Positions 20,528-32,600 of a DNA stretch of 64,000 nt are shown in pieces. Source of the DNA: Capsaspora owczarzaki ATCC 30864 (lineage: Eukaryota > Opisthokonta > Filasterea); NCBI RefSeq assembly GCF_000151315.2, contig NW_011887308.1, positions 311,649-375,648 of the forward strand, read 5' to 3'. A program made the position numbers and the translations under genes. Below the pieces are notes generated by a model. That model did not search any database. It was not told where the DNA came from and saw nothing but the letters and a program-made list of their open reading frames with translations. How positions within the stretch are numbered: the first letter of the stretch is position 1; each line of letters begins with the position of its first letter.

Positions 20528-22885
20528 TCGTCTGTGAGTCTCGCTGAAGGTCTTTTCAAATGACAGGCCAAATTCATCGTCAAAAACCAGTGACACGAAA
20601 GCCGTACCCAGCGCCGCAACACGTCCCAAATGAAGGAAGCAGGTGCGTCTGTCTTGAATCCGCTAGGCTCGGTGTGAGACCCAGAAATGCGATAACCGCC
20701 GTTCAGCACTGCAGAACTGAGAGCGCATGCAAGAGGAAACGAGATCAAGGTGGAGTTGTCCTGATTTAGTTCTCATGACAAGACGATGAATGAAAGCAAA
20801 GGCGATGTTTCAAATACGCTTACCGGAAGACCTTGGCCGGCGGGATGGTCAAACGCAGCACACTTGCAGCATCATCCAACGATCGGACCATTGCAACATC
20901 GTCGAGCTCCTGGGTTTGCGTTTTGCTGTGAGCAACTGGACCCGAAAAAAACAAACCAACCAAAACAGCGCTCAGCACTCCTTACCTCGGATACCACCGT
21001 CAGCATGCCCTCGAGGCGAGCTTGGGTGCCAAGGTGCTTGGCAGTGCGAGCAAAGCCGAGCAACCGCTTGAGGAAAGTCTGGTCGTGAATAGAGCCTGGC
21101 CAAATCGGTCCAGAAATCTGAATCCCAGATGTCAATCGCGAAAACAGTGAGTTCAAGCTTGCAAATCACTCGCAGGAATCGACGAGAAGGGTGGTCACTG
21201 GAGCTACATACGTGCTGCACAAAGCCGCAAAATTCGCACACGCGATCCACAACAGGTCCAGTGCTAAGCTGGTAGCGCATGCGGTCGCCATCCTTGGTCA
21301 CTCGGCCAAGAGGCTGGATGGTGGCTGTGTGGCAGCCCGAGCAGTGGAAGACCAGCGCACGTTTTCTGTAAGTGGCAGCAAAGCACAAAAGCAAGCAGAA
21401 ATGTGAGCAAACATCTCAAAAACACAAAAACACCGCCCCGTTTCATCTCCGGCCAGTCTCAAAACCACTCAAGAACAAAGACCTCAACACGAGAAACACC
21501 ACTCACCCAATGGACTGCTTGACGGTCTCTTGAGACTCGTACACACGAACAAAGACACGGACGTAGAAATCAATGCTCATCGACAGCATGGGCACAATGT
21601 AGCGATGATAGCGGTTGGCGCAAGCATCAATGTGCTGCAGCAGAATACGAAGAGAGGTTTCGTGGCAGTGGTCTCCGCGGATGGAACGCGCGCCGTACTT
21701 GGCCAGGCAGGCCTCGGGCGAGTTGCCGCAGAGGACGGCCGTGTCGGTGGCAGTGACGCAGAGCAGGCCGCCATCCGTGACGGTTTGGACGGCTGTCTCG
21801 AGGAAGGGTGTGGGCGCACCGTAAGGGTCGAGATCCACGACGTGGAAGCCATGAGCGCGATTGGCGTACATGTACTCGGTGGCATCGCCCTGGTTGGCGA
21901 CGACCTTGTTGGCGGCATTGTTGAAGGTGATGTTCTGCTGGATGAGCTGGACAGCCTCGGGGCTCATGTCGTTGGCCACCACCTGCGTCACACGAGGGAT
22001 TTCCTTGGCGTAACGGATGGCGCGCAGCCCAGACGCGGACAGGGCCTCGAGCACACGGAAGGGGGCGGTGAACGAAGAGGCGCCTGCCGCCGTCGCAAGG
22101 TTTAGCGACGCAGCCGCGGCAGCAATCGCTTCCTGCGATGGGCCGTCCTTGCTCGGAGGGGCACCTTCGCCGGCAGCGGCGGCCTGTTGCTGGCGGGCGA
22201 CACGAGCGGCGCGCTTGTTGGCAAGCTCAATGCGAGCGGCGCTGCGCTCCTCCTCGAGAATGTCAGAGAAGACTGTGATGGCTGCGGACGACAGATCGCG
22301 GTTGAACTCTTGGACGGGGTTGTAAAAGACCTCGTTCGTGTCTGGGAAGAGGATGGTCGTGGAGGACTCCTTGACCGAGACAAAGCCCGGCGGCATGGCT
22401 TGGCCAGCCTCGGTCGATCCTGAAGATGCTTGCATGGCGGCAGCAGCAGCAGCAGCGGTGGCGGCGGCGGCGGCGGCTTCAGCGATGGCGGGAGTGCTTG
22501 ACATGGTGGTGGTGATGGTGGATGGGTTGGAAAACGCGAATGGCGCGACGGGGCTGCTGTGGTCGCGCAGTGGAGAGGGAGATGAGCGGGTGAGTGAACT
22601 GAGAGTGGACGCGGTGGGCGCGGTGGCGAGTGGGGCGGCGGTGCTGCTGTGAGTGGCTTGGCGATGATGCAAACCACGAGGAGACTGATTCACTGGAGCG
22701 AGCAGGGACAAGCAGCGACGGGCAGCCACAGTAATACAGCTAGTCGACCGAGTGGGAAGAGTCGAGTGAGAGTGAGCGAGAGTGAGTGACCAGGCGGACG
22801 GTGCGACTGGGGTTGTTGCTGGAGAAGCAGAGGCGCAATGCTGGAGAAGAAGGAAAGTTGCAATGGGCTGCTTCAACGAGCGCAT
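19771..22885 (-). CDS. TRMT1: tRNA (guanine26-N2)-dimethyltransferase Trm1
   Basis: SAM-dependent enzyme making m2,2G at tRNA position 26. Nine exons: 22885-21507, 21365-21212, 21117-20986, 20909-20824, 20716-20608, 20477-20395, 20324-20205, 20099-19988, 19923-19771. The Rossmann core has VLEALSASGLRAIRYA (SAM site) and the hallmark VVDLDPYGAPTPF. Later come CSGCH...CEFCG (zinc pair), SGPIWPGSIHDQ, KTDAPASFIWDVLRRW and a C-terminal CCCH finger (CPTFYL...GVCRQNENCEFSH). Two starts are plausible: 22885 (775 residues, with a Ser/Thr/Arg leader of mitochondrial type) and 22504 (648 residues; human 659). Yeast and animal Trm1 act in both mitochondria and nucleus. Intron 5 contains a run of 39 T just before its acceptor (T tract then GGGACAG). 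Confidence 0.94.
20485..20523 (+). repeat. 39-nt A homopolymer
   Basis: Inside intron 5 of TRM1. On the coding strand it is a T run ending seven bases before the exon 6 acceptor, so it serves as an extreme polypyrimidine tract. Confidence 0.95.
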
Positions 22886-23676
22886 TCAAAGAGTGAACAT
22901 ACGAAAGGGGGGGGGAGAGAGAGAAACATTTCATCCTAAAATCTCACATTCACACTCGATAATATAATACGCCAATCGGCGGGGTCGATTGCGAGAAGCA
23001 GGAGCTGGAAATTCGGTTGTAAAGTTTACCGGCAACTTTGTATTGGCCTTTTGGTCGGTCTAAAGTTCTCGATCTCGCAGTCTCATGAGCGAATATCAAT
23101 AGTGTAGACATTATGTATATACTTTTGTGTGTGGCGGACGGCTGTAGCGGTCGAGGATGACGCGTGGGCGAAACTCATTGTGCCAGCAATCCTTGAAATC
23201 GCCCGTCGCTTTGTCTCTCACGCACTTGTTTCTCCAACCTAAGTTTGATACAGTTTGACACCGTGTATGTTGTCGTTCAACGTGGGTGCTGCCTCTGCTT
23301 GTCCATTTTAATTGCTGGTTCTTCTTTGAAATGTTCGATTCTCTGCATTTCTCTGCTGCACATCAAGTTGTGCTTTCCTTTTGACTAGATCTACTGTATG
23401 TCTGCCACGCTTTACTCACGTTGCTCACATCCATCCTTCCCCCTCTCCCATCTATTCTGTATTTTGCTTAGAATGACTCACGCCAGTCTCTTTTTATTGT
23501 TTTTTTGGCATTCAAACCCCCTCAATTCTTGCTTCGTCCTTATTTTTCGTGTGACTTTCCAAAAAACCTCGTTCGTTCCCATTTTACAGTCGACCGACAG
23601 GCCTTCCCCCAGTGCTTCCCCTTTCACTACCGATCGCACAAGTATTTCACCCCCGTCCATTGCCCCCTCCGTCAGG
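22886..23676. other. Divergent intergenic region between TRM1 and the giant gene
   Basis: 791 bp that should hold both promoters. A C/T-rich stretch of short repeats precedes the start of the giant gene. No recognisable element or gene. Confidence 0.45.
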
Positions 23677-26600
23677 ATGCAGGCGCGTGTGGTGGCTCGC
23701 ATCGTGCTCCTTGGAGCTGCATTCGCATCACTGTCCAGCATGGCGATCGGTAACAAAACACTTTTTTGTGTTTGCTTTGTTTGACACTTCCCCCAACAAC
23801 CCGCTCGCTCTCTTCGCCTTCTCCGGGCTCCTCTGCGTTCATCATCGCCTTTGCCTCTGTTCTCGTGACTGCTTTGTCGCTGAACTGAACCGGATTCCCC
23901 CGCCCCCCCCTGCCAGCTCGTTTCGCATCCAATACCATTTGTAAAAATTCTCGTCGAAGGCGAAGCGAGGCGTCTGAGTCATCTCACCATCTCTCCTTCT
24001 CTCTCCTTCTCTCTCCTTCTCTCTCCCTCCTTCCCCCCTTTCACACTTTTTGCATTTGGCATCTTTCACTTTGCTCGTTCTTCGTCTTCGTTCTGCATCG
24101 CAACCCGTTTTGACTCTTTTTCCTTACTCTTTGAGCTTGTTTTTTTTTTTTTTTTTTTTTTTTTCCCTCTGTTTTCGGGGATTTTAAGGATAAAGTCCTG
24201 ACCGCACCCAATCTCAATCGCCGATTCACTGGATTGCATTGCGTTTGCATTGAAGCAGCGATCACGACTGTGGGTCGTTGGCTTGTTCATTGGCTGTGCC
24301 TTGTGCTCTGTGTGCTTTCGTTGCGTTTGGGGGAGGGTCGCGGGGAGGGTCGGGGAGTGGAAGTTGAGAAACGAATCGAACAACAATCGTCTGACACCCA
24401 GAGTGTTGGCTTCACACTGTGGGCAGAAGAGGGTTCGGGTTAGGTTTCAGTGTGGTACTCGCCAGCACACTCGCTCGCTGTTCAGCAGAGTCATCAACGG
24501 AGGCGTGTCATCGTGAGACACTGGCGCAGAGAAAACAGCAAGAACAGGCTGGGGGGCCTCTGCAGAGCCATGACGATGGATGCGCGTGCAAACTGCCCTC
24601 CAGTCTCACACCTTCCCATCGCTTGCTCACTCGAGATGCAAAACTATGTGCAAACGATGTGCAAAGTCCCCAGTGGGAAAACCATGTGGACAGGGCATGA
24701 AAGCGACGAGTTGTACTCACCCCCTTTGCTCTTTCACACCCTCAATGCAATGCAGCTGCCCCAATCCCAAGCGTCTCGGCAGTCCTGACGTCCTCGCAGA
24801 ATACATTTCCGTCGTCCACGGTCTCAGCCGATATCACGGTCAAAAACATTGGCAATGCGACTGGGTACTTGCCGTACCTGGAGATCGTGACGACCCAAGG
24901 CCCAGGCGACGGCTCATACCCGGCATTGCCGGTGGCGTACGCCTACTACGAAACTGCCTCGGAATCAATTCCGCTGACCACTTACTATAACACGTTCGAT
25001 AGCATCACGCAGTGCACAACCAGTCCCAAGAATAGGCTGAGCTCGGGCGACTACGCCTCCATCTGCACGCCCGACCCCGCATCGACTGTGTTTTCCAGCT
25101 ACGAATTGCTAACAATCATGCTGCCATTCGTGTCCCTCGGCCCAAACTCGCAGGACGTGGTCGTGAAGGTGGGCTTCTCGGCGCTGGGATCACCCGAGCT
25201 GCACACTGGCGTCACATTGCCTGTCTACATTCGCGCCAGTTTTGCGAACGGAGCCACTGCAGATACCTCTGATGTGAGCACTGATCCGAGCATTCTTTCG
25301 TCCTCGAGCACGGCTGCAGCAACCTGGCCAACCACCCTCTCGGTCACCTTTGCCAGGTACACTCTCCGCCTGCAAACCTCACGAGTGGAGGCGCCATCCG
25401 GCCCGTCCTTTCCCATCGACGTGACGTTGGAAATCGATGCTCCGCTGGGCCTCACCATCTTTGGGGCGAACGTGTCCTTCCCAATGAGTACTCTAACACA
25501 ATTCGTTTCGGCTGGCACCTCGTTCTTGCCAGCTGCCGCCACCCCAGTCATTGTGCGACAGCCTTCCAGCACAACTTCCGCTTTGACAAACGCCTTTCTC
25601 GAAGCTCAGTATACGTCGCAGTTGGTTACCTCATCATCGTCGGCAGATTATACCGCAAAGTATCGGTTTTTCGTCCCACGGTTGGATGCCTCGGGCAGTC
25701 CAGTCATCAGCGCGACCACAGGCTTGCCCCGCAGCTTCAAGATGAATGCGACAGTTTCGTTGACGTACAATGCCGTCACAATCGTGGGTGGAACTCCAGT
25801 CCTTTCCATGGAAACATCCACACAGACAATCTCTGTGACATTCACCACCAAATCGTTCTATTCGACCGTGTCCATTTCGCCAGGTACTATGTTGCCCATG
25901 GGTGCGTGCACTATTGCCCAATCCTTCCAGATTTCAGACTACTTTTCGTTCGGCAGCCTGTTCTCCACCCTGACCATCCCGGATGGCGTCCGTGCCAACA
26001 CTTCCACCACTGCCGCCCTATCACTGGGTGGAAGTAGCACAAACACCCTTTCATTTGGCGTGCACTACACGATCGACACTAGCCGAGTTGGCAACGACGC
26101 CCTGCCAGCGACGGATGGTGCCACAGTCTTGAGCCTCAATCTGACGCGAGCGGTCAGTGCGCTTGGCCTTTCTGCTTCCAAGCTGGTTCCGGCGCCGACT
26201 TCCGCCCAGGGCATTCTAGTCGGACCTGTGACTGACGGTCTTTTCAGCCTTCCATGCCGAGTGCAAGACTTGTACACGGACCGGTTTACTCCGACACGTG
26301 CTGTGTCGATGGGCGATCCGCTCGTTGTGCAACTGTCGGCCTCTGTAGCTGTCAGAAATGCATCCGCTCCGTTGACGGCATCCACTGGTACGGTTGTAGA
26401 GTCGCGCGGTACTGGCGCATCGATCGCAAGGGCCCAAGTATTCACCAGCATTTACGCCGTGAATGGCTCGCGCATCTGCGTGGCCACCAATGGATGCGAT
26501 GCCACCTCACTTCCTTTGGCTCCCGAACAGCTTGTGAGCGCTGGTGCCAATGTGACGCTGTTGATTTCCGTTTCCTTCCCGTCTGCCGACTTCTGGGCTT

Positions 26601-29600
26601 CCTCGGTCATCCTTTATCTAAGCAATCCGGTTTTTCTCGGGACTACTGTCAACCCCGTCCCGGCGTCATTTTCGCCAGTGATATCTGCAGCCACACCTCC
26701 AGTCAATATGTTCAAATTCGCCGCGGACGAAACGCTGTATCCCGTCACTGGAGCTGTTCCAAACATCACGGACGTGAACTTGAACACAATCAAAGTTAGC
26801 TTTGGCAGCTTTTCAGATGTCCAAAATCGCCCACTCAAGACAAGCATTCTGCTGACCTTGACTGTGCGTCCGGTGCCAGTTTTCGACATGCTGCAACTGA
26901 CCCAACTTGTGCAATACGAAGACGGCGCTATCTCAGCTACTTCTCTGATAGACACCGCCGCCATTCAAGCAAAACAACCCGTGATTTCAACCATCTACTC
27001 TGCTGTGGTTGCTGCATCGTCGGGGGCGGGGGCGATTTACTCAAATCCCACCGCGCTGGCTTCCAGTGGAATTACGTTTGCCCAACCTGGCCAATCCAAC
27101 ACGGCGGCCTTGCCTTGCAATCGCTTCAGCTTTTCGGGAGGAAACACGTACGTCACTGACGCCATGGTGACTGCGCTTGACCAGTTGAGCATTCTTGGTG
27201 GTGTTGGCGGTGGCGATGTCATCACCGTGGTCATGTTTGTGGTCAACTCGGGCAGCGGACGTGCCTACAACGTTTCGTTGCAGGGCAATATCGCGACAAC
27301 GAGTGGTACCTTTACTTATCTACCGAATTCGCTGTGCATCTCGGATGGTCGTGGCTCGGCTCTCCAGTTTTTGACAGCGCCTTCGGCCGACGGGTCGACG
27401 CTCTTTGGCGGAACTACCTCCGTGTTGCTCGCCAACCTTCCCGGCTTGCCAGCATATGACAATGGCCTCCTAGGTAGCAACATTGCCGTCATCTCGTACG
27501 ACCTTGCCTTTTCGCCCACGGCCGCATACGGTACTTCCAGCAGCGCGGGTTTGTCCGTTTGCCAGTACAAATCCATTGGTCTCTCTAGCGCCGTTGATTA
27601 TCTTGACACCTGCGAGACCAGCAACACAACGGTGACTGTAGACGCGCCAAAGCTGAAGGGCTTTAACGCCTCCTCTCCGCTCATCACCTCAGCCTCTGGC
27701 GCATCTGGATTTGTTGCCAACGCTGCGAGCCCCATCGTGGCGGTTGGAGATCAGGTCACGTTCAACCTGACTGCAAGTGTGCCGAGCGGCTCGATTGGCA
27801 GCTTCGTGCTCACCATCTCTGCTGGAATGCCTTCAGTCAGCGCACCGGGCGTGTTTGCCATCCTTTCGGCCAAAGTTGTTGCCATTGGTGGTGCCATTTC
27901 CGTCTCAAAGCTGTCGGTTGGCGCAGTTGGTGCCATTCAAGATGCCGACGCCAACACGTTCAACGATACTGCCGTGTTTGACTTTGGCAATCTGACTTCC
28001 TTGCCATTCCAGCCGTCGGTGGATCGCAATATTGTTGTGCAAGTGCAGGCCAGTGTTCCAGCTGCGGCCAAAGTTGCCAATGTTGCGGGAAGCACGATCG
28101 CGTCGAAGAGCACCGTGTACTTCGGCTCGTCTGCTCAGACCCTGACCGCCGTCAACTCGACACTGCTCACTCATACTGTGGCGGAGCCGAAGTTGAATGT
28201 GAACTCATTCATTAGCCCCCAGATTGCGGATGCGGGCGACGACCTCACATTCACCGTTCTTGTCGCGCACACGAGCATTTCTACCACCTCGGCCTTCTTC
28301 CTTCAACTCCCCAATCTTGTGCCAACTGGAGCCGGTCTCGTGCTCTACCCCGCCTCTATCATCGTGACAACTCCGGCGTCAGTCTCGGTTCCTGCTACAG
28401 TTTCCATTGCTGCCGACAACTCGACATTCTCCGTCCGTCTGGCCCAGCTGCCACTGTACCAATCTGCTGGTTCGTCGGTCAAGTCCACCCTGAACGTGAC
28501 GTTCACTGCCAGGCTGTCGTACCTTGCCTCGCCAGATTCGACGGTCAACTGGGTCCCAGCCGTCAACTATAGCAGCTCGCCACTCAACTACAGCTCCCCG
28601 TCGATCCTTGCTGGTCGCAGCTACAATGATTGGGACCTGTCGATGGTCAATGTCACGTCGCTCAATTTTACTTTTGGTCCGCCGCGTATTGTGGTTTCGA
28701 CCGTCAACACGTCGTTGCCCACCTCGCTGCCAGGGTCTGCGCTCAAAGTCACGCTCGGCTCGCTCGTGTCCATGCGCTACACGGTCAATGTCACCGAAGG
28801 CAGCTTTGGTGTGTTGAATGTCACGATTGCGGCACCTACAGGCGTTCCTGCAACGAATGGCAAAATGGTGGTGCAGTATGCCTCCATCATTTCTGTTGGA
28901 GCAAACGTGCAGTTGCTCTCCACCCCCAACGTCATCATGAGGGATTCCAATAGTGACGGGCTCAATGACACGGCCGTTTTTTCGTTCGGCCAAGTCATCA
29001 ACATTGACGACAATGTGGAGAACGAGCTGGACTTTATTGTCATTGAAGTCGTGCTCAGTGTTCCGGCCTCGGTTGGCACGAACGTGGCTGGCGTTCTGCT
29101 TCCCGTGTCGGGCACTGTCGTGTATGGCCTGCAGTCGAGATTCGTGAGGAACGTGACCACCACCTGGTCGCTGGTTGAGAGCGTGCTACTTCCAGGCGTG
29201 ACTCTCAGCGCGACCTCGGTCGACGCTGGTGATACCATTGTTCTGACGCACACCATCGCACACCGCACGACGAGCCCCATTTCCAACGTTGATGCATTTG
29301 ACTGGAGTGTCACCTTCCCGCTGCCGAATACCACATGCTTGCGATTTGTGTCTGGGTCTGCAACCCTGGCCAACGCCCCAGCCGGGACTTCTCTGGCGTC
29401 AGGAAACTTGTCGTCAGATGCAAGTCTCAGCGTCTCGGGCTCCTTCTTTGCCAGATTGCCTGCGACGACAATCACCATTACCGTCACGTTACTCGTGCTG
29501 GATCCAGTCATGTACCGTCAAACGTTCTCCGTTTCTCCGACCACGACCTGGACTTCCACGCCCAGCATTGCTTCCATCCAGGTTGGCGCCAACTGGGGCA

Positions 29601-32600
29601 CAACCTTTAGCCTGGCGGCCCCGCGTCGAACCTACTCGCTTCCGCCCGCGACAGTCCGGACAATCACCATCAAGGCACCCGCGTTGACTTCGGTGACTCT
29701 TGTCGGCACATCGCTGACAGAGACAGCCTCACCGTTGGTGGCTGTTGGCGAGGTGGCCACCTACCAGGTGGCGGTTTCCATTCCAGAAGCAAACGGCTGG
29801 ACCAACACGTTCCAACTCTACGTGTCCCTGCCTGCTCTGCGCGACCTCACACAGCCCCGCATGTCCATTGTCAACGCGTACGTTTCCAGCATTGGCGCGA
29901 ACATTGTCACGACCCCTGCGCTGGTGGTTGGCTCGAATGCCTCTGCGCTGTTCGATTCCAACGCCGATGGGCTCGCAGACCAAGCCATCTTTACGCTCGG
30001 TACCACGCGAAACCCAACGAACGGCCAGACCGCAGATGACGCGATCGTCGTGACGGTGCGCGGCGTTGTGCTTGCCGTCGGCACGGGTAATGTTCGTGGT
30101 GCGACACTCACGGTGAGCAGCACGCTCAACACTGGCAGTGGCAATTCCACTTTGTCGGCCACTGCACTGACGATCGCAGAGCCAACGCTCAGCATCGCCC
30201 TTGTCACCACCTCCCCGGCATCGAGCAATGTGGTTGTTGACGCTGGCGATGTGATCGCTTTCAACCTGACCCTTGCACACACCGCGGCGTCAACTGGACC
30301 GGCGTACGGCATTTCGTACGTTTTCAGTCCGGACTCTTTGCTGACCAGCTCCATCCTGCCTCGCAGTCTGCAGCTCGATCCCGCTAGCCTGGTCACCAGC
30401 AGCTACAGCCCATCGGCCATGAGCGTGGCAGTAACCCCGTCAGGAAGCGGGCTCTCCTCGCTCTTCACTCTCACAATCGACGCGTTTGCTCGATCGACCA
30501 CTGCAACTCCGTCGTTCGCTTCTGTTAGTTTTGCTTGCACAGTCGTGTCTAACGTTGCGCCAGGCACCTATTCACCCACGGCGGCCACGACATACTCGTC
30601 CGCTCCGTTGGGCGTTGTGGAAGCGGTTGCTCGAAATTATTCCAGCTCCCTGGTGTCACGAACGGCCAACTTTACCGTTTCCGACCCCGTGCTGGCAAGC
30701 GTGACACTGGTCAACTCGACCCTGTTGGAAACGCTTGGGCAGCGAGTGGCTGCGGGTGAGCAGTTTACAACGCGCTTGGTGTTGACCTTCCCGGAGGGCT
30801 CTACAACGGTGAACTGGGTGCGACTTACCCTTCCCACCAGTGTTGTCGGTGCTCTCGTACCGCAGGCGGTCGCCAACCCGCTCGAGTCCGTAGGCGCAGG
30901 CATCCTGTTGGTGTCCTCGCAGCCATCGAGCTGCAGCCCGGTGGACACCAACAGCGACGGCACTGCTGACGCGGTTACATGCTCGCTCGGCAATGTGACT
31001 GTGGCGTCTGGAACTGCCTCTGTCGCTGCTCGTCAGATCACCCTGGTTGTCACTGCCTTGGTCGGCAACATTTCGGCGAATGTGAATGGGGCGTCCTACG
31101 CTGTTGGTGGTTCCATGTCCTTCTCCAGGTACACTGTCACCTCAGGCGGCCTCTTTTCAATCGCCAATGCCACGTCTACCATTGCGTCTGGCTTTACAGT
31201 CACAGTTGCGCAGCCGGCCTTGACCATGTCCAAGTCGATTGTGGCCATCTCCACTGTGAGCCCCGTGGTCGCGCTAGCAAGCGTTGATGCCGGTGATCTT
31301 GTCACATACCAAATTCTGGTGAATCGCACAGCGTCGTCGACAGCCGCTGCATACGACGTGGTCATTGCAGACTCCCTGCCTGCCGGCATGACGCTTGTCG
31401 CCGGCACAGTCATTGTCGCATTGATCAACGGACCCGCTGGTAGCGTGACGAATGCAACCGTCGCCGTAGGGAACACGGCGGGCGATGTGTCCGTCTCGAT
31501 TCTAGTCTCGACACTCAATCTCAACGACACCTCGATGGCACTGAGCGTGCGCTACCAAGCCAGTGTAAACACTGTGATTGTGCCTCTGGCCGTTTCTCGG
31601 TCAAACGCGTCGCTTGCATACTACTCTGCTCCCGCATCGCTTGGTACTCCTCGGGCGCAGCTCACTGGTGGCGCTGTGGACGCTGGAGTGACCATTGCTG
31701 AACCGAGCTTCCAAGTTGCCAGCTCAACCAATCTGGCTGGTACTCCGAGCAACAACATAACTGTGGGAGAGTCGGTCGTGCTGGACGTGGCCGTGCTGCT
31801 GATTCAAGGCACCGTCTCTGGCGCTGTCATCAACGTGACCTTCACCGGTACAAGCAGCTCGGTGCTCGCTGCCTCGACAATTCTGAACATTACCAGCGCC
31901 GTGGTGACCCAGGTGCCGGCGGGCATCTCGGGAAATGCGCAGCTGGTTGTTGCCAAGAGCATTCTTCCGGTCGATCTGAACGGCGATGGCGTGTTTGAGT
32001 CGCTGACGGCCAACTTTGGCACCATTACCAACGCCAATCGAGACAATGCCACGATTGGCAGCAACGCGGCCACAACACCCAACCTCACCACGAGCACGAA
32101 CGTCATTATGATTCGTGTGAATGCTGTGGTACTGCCAAGCGCTGCAAACAACCCGTTCGCGGCTCTGTCCGCCAACGTGACGTTCACCAGCGGAGTGGCA
32201 ACGACGCAGCCCGACGGCTCGTTGCTGCGCAGGCAGAATTGGCGCCTGTCGTCGCCGTGGCTCGTCGTCTTGCCTCGTCTGCAAGTGAGTCTCGCGACCA
32301 ATACTACGATGGTTCAGGCTGCAGACCCGGTGCTCGTCACCGTTCTTGTGCGTCACAACACGACCGCTTTGCCAGCGTCTGCAGCTTCGAGCTCTGCTGC
32401 CTTCGACGTGGTGATTAACGTGACCCTGTCCACTCGCCTGCTCATCACCGCCGGATCCATCGTGTCTGCCTACGCTCCTGGCTCGACCGTGACGAGCATT
32501 CCGCTGGCTACAACACCCGCAGCAAACTCGGCTCTTGTGAGCCTGCCATTGCTGGCCTTGGTCGGCAACCCTGCGCTTCCCGCGGGTGACTCCTTCACCA

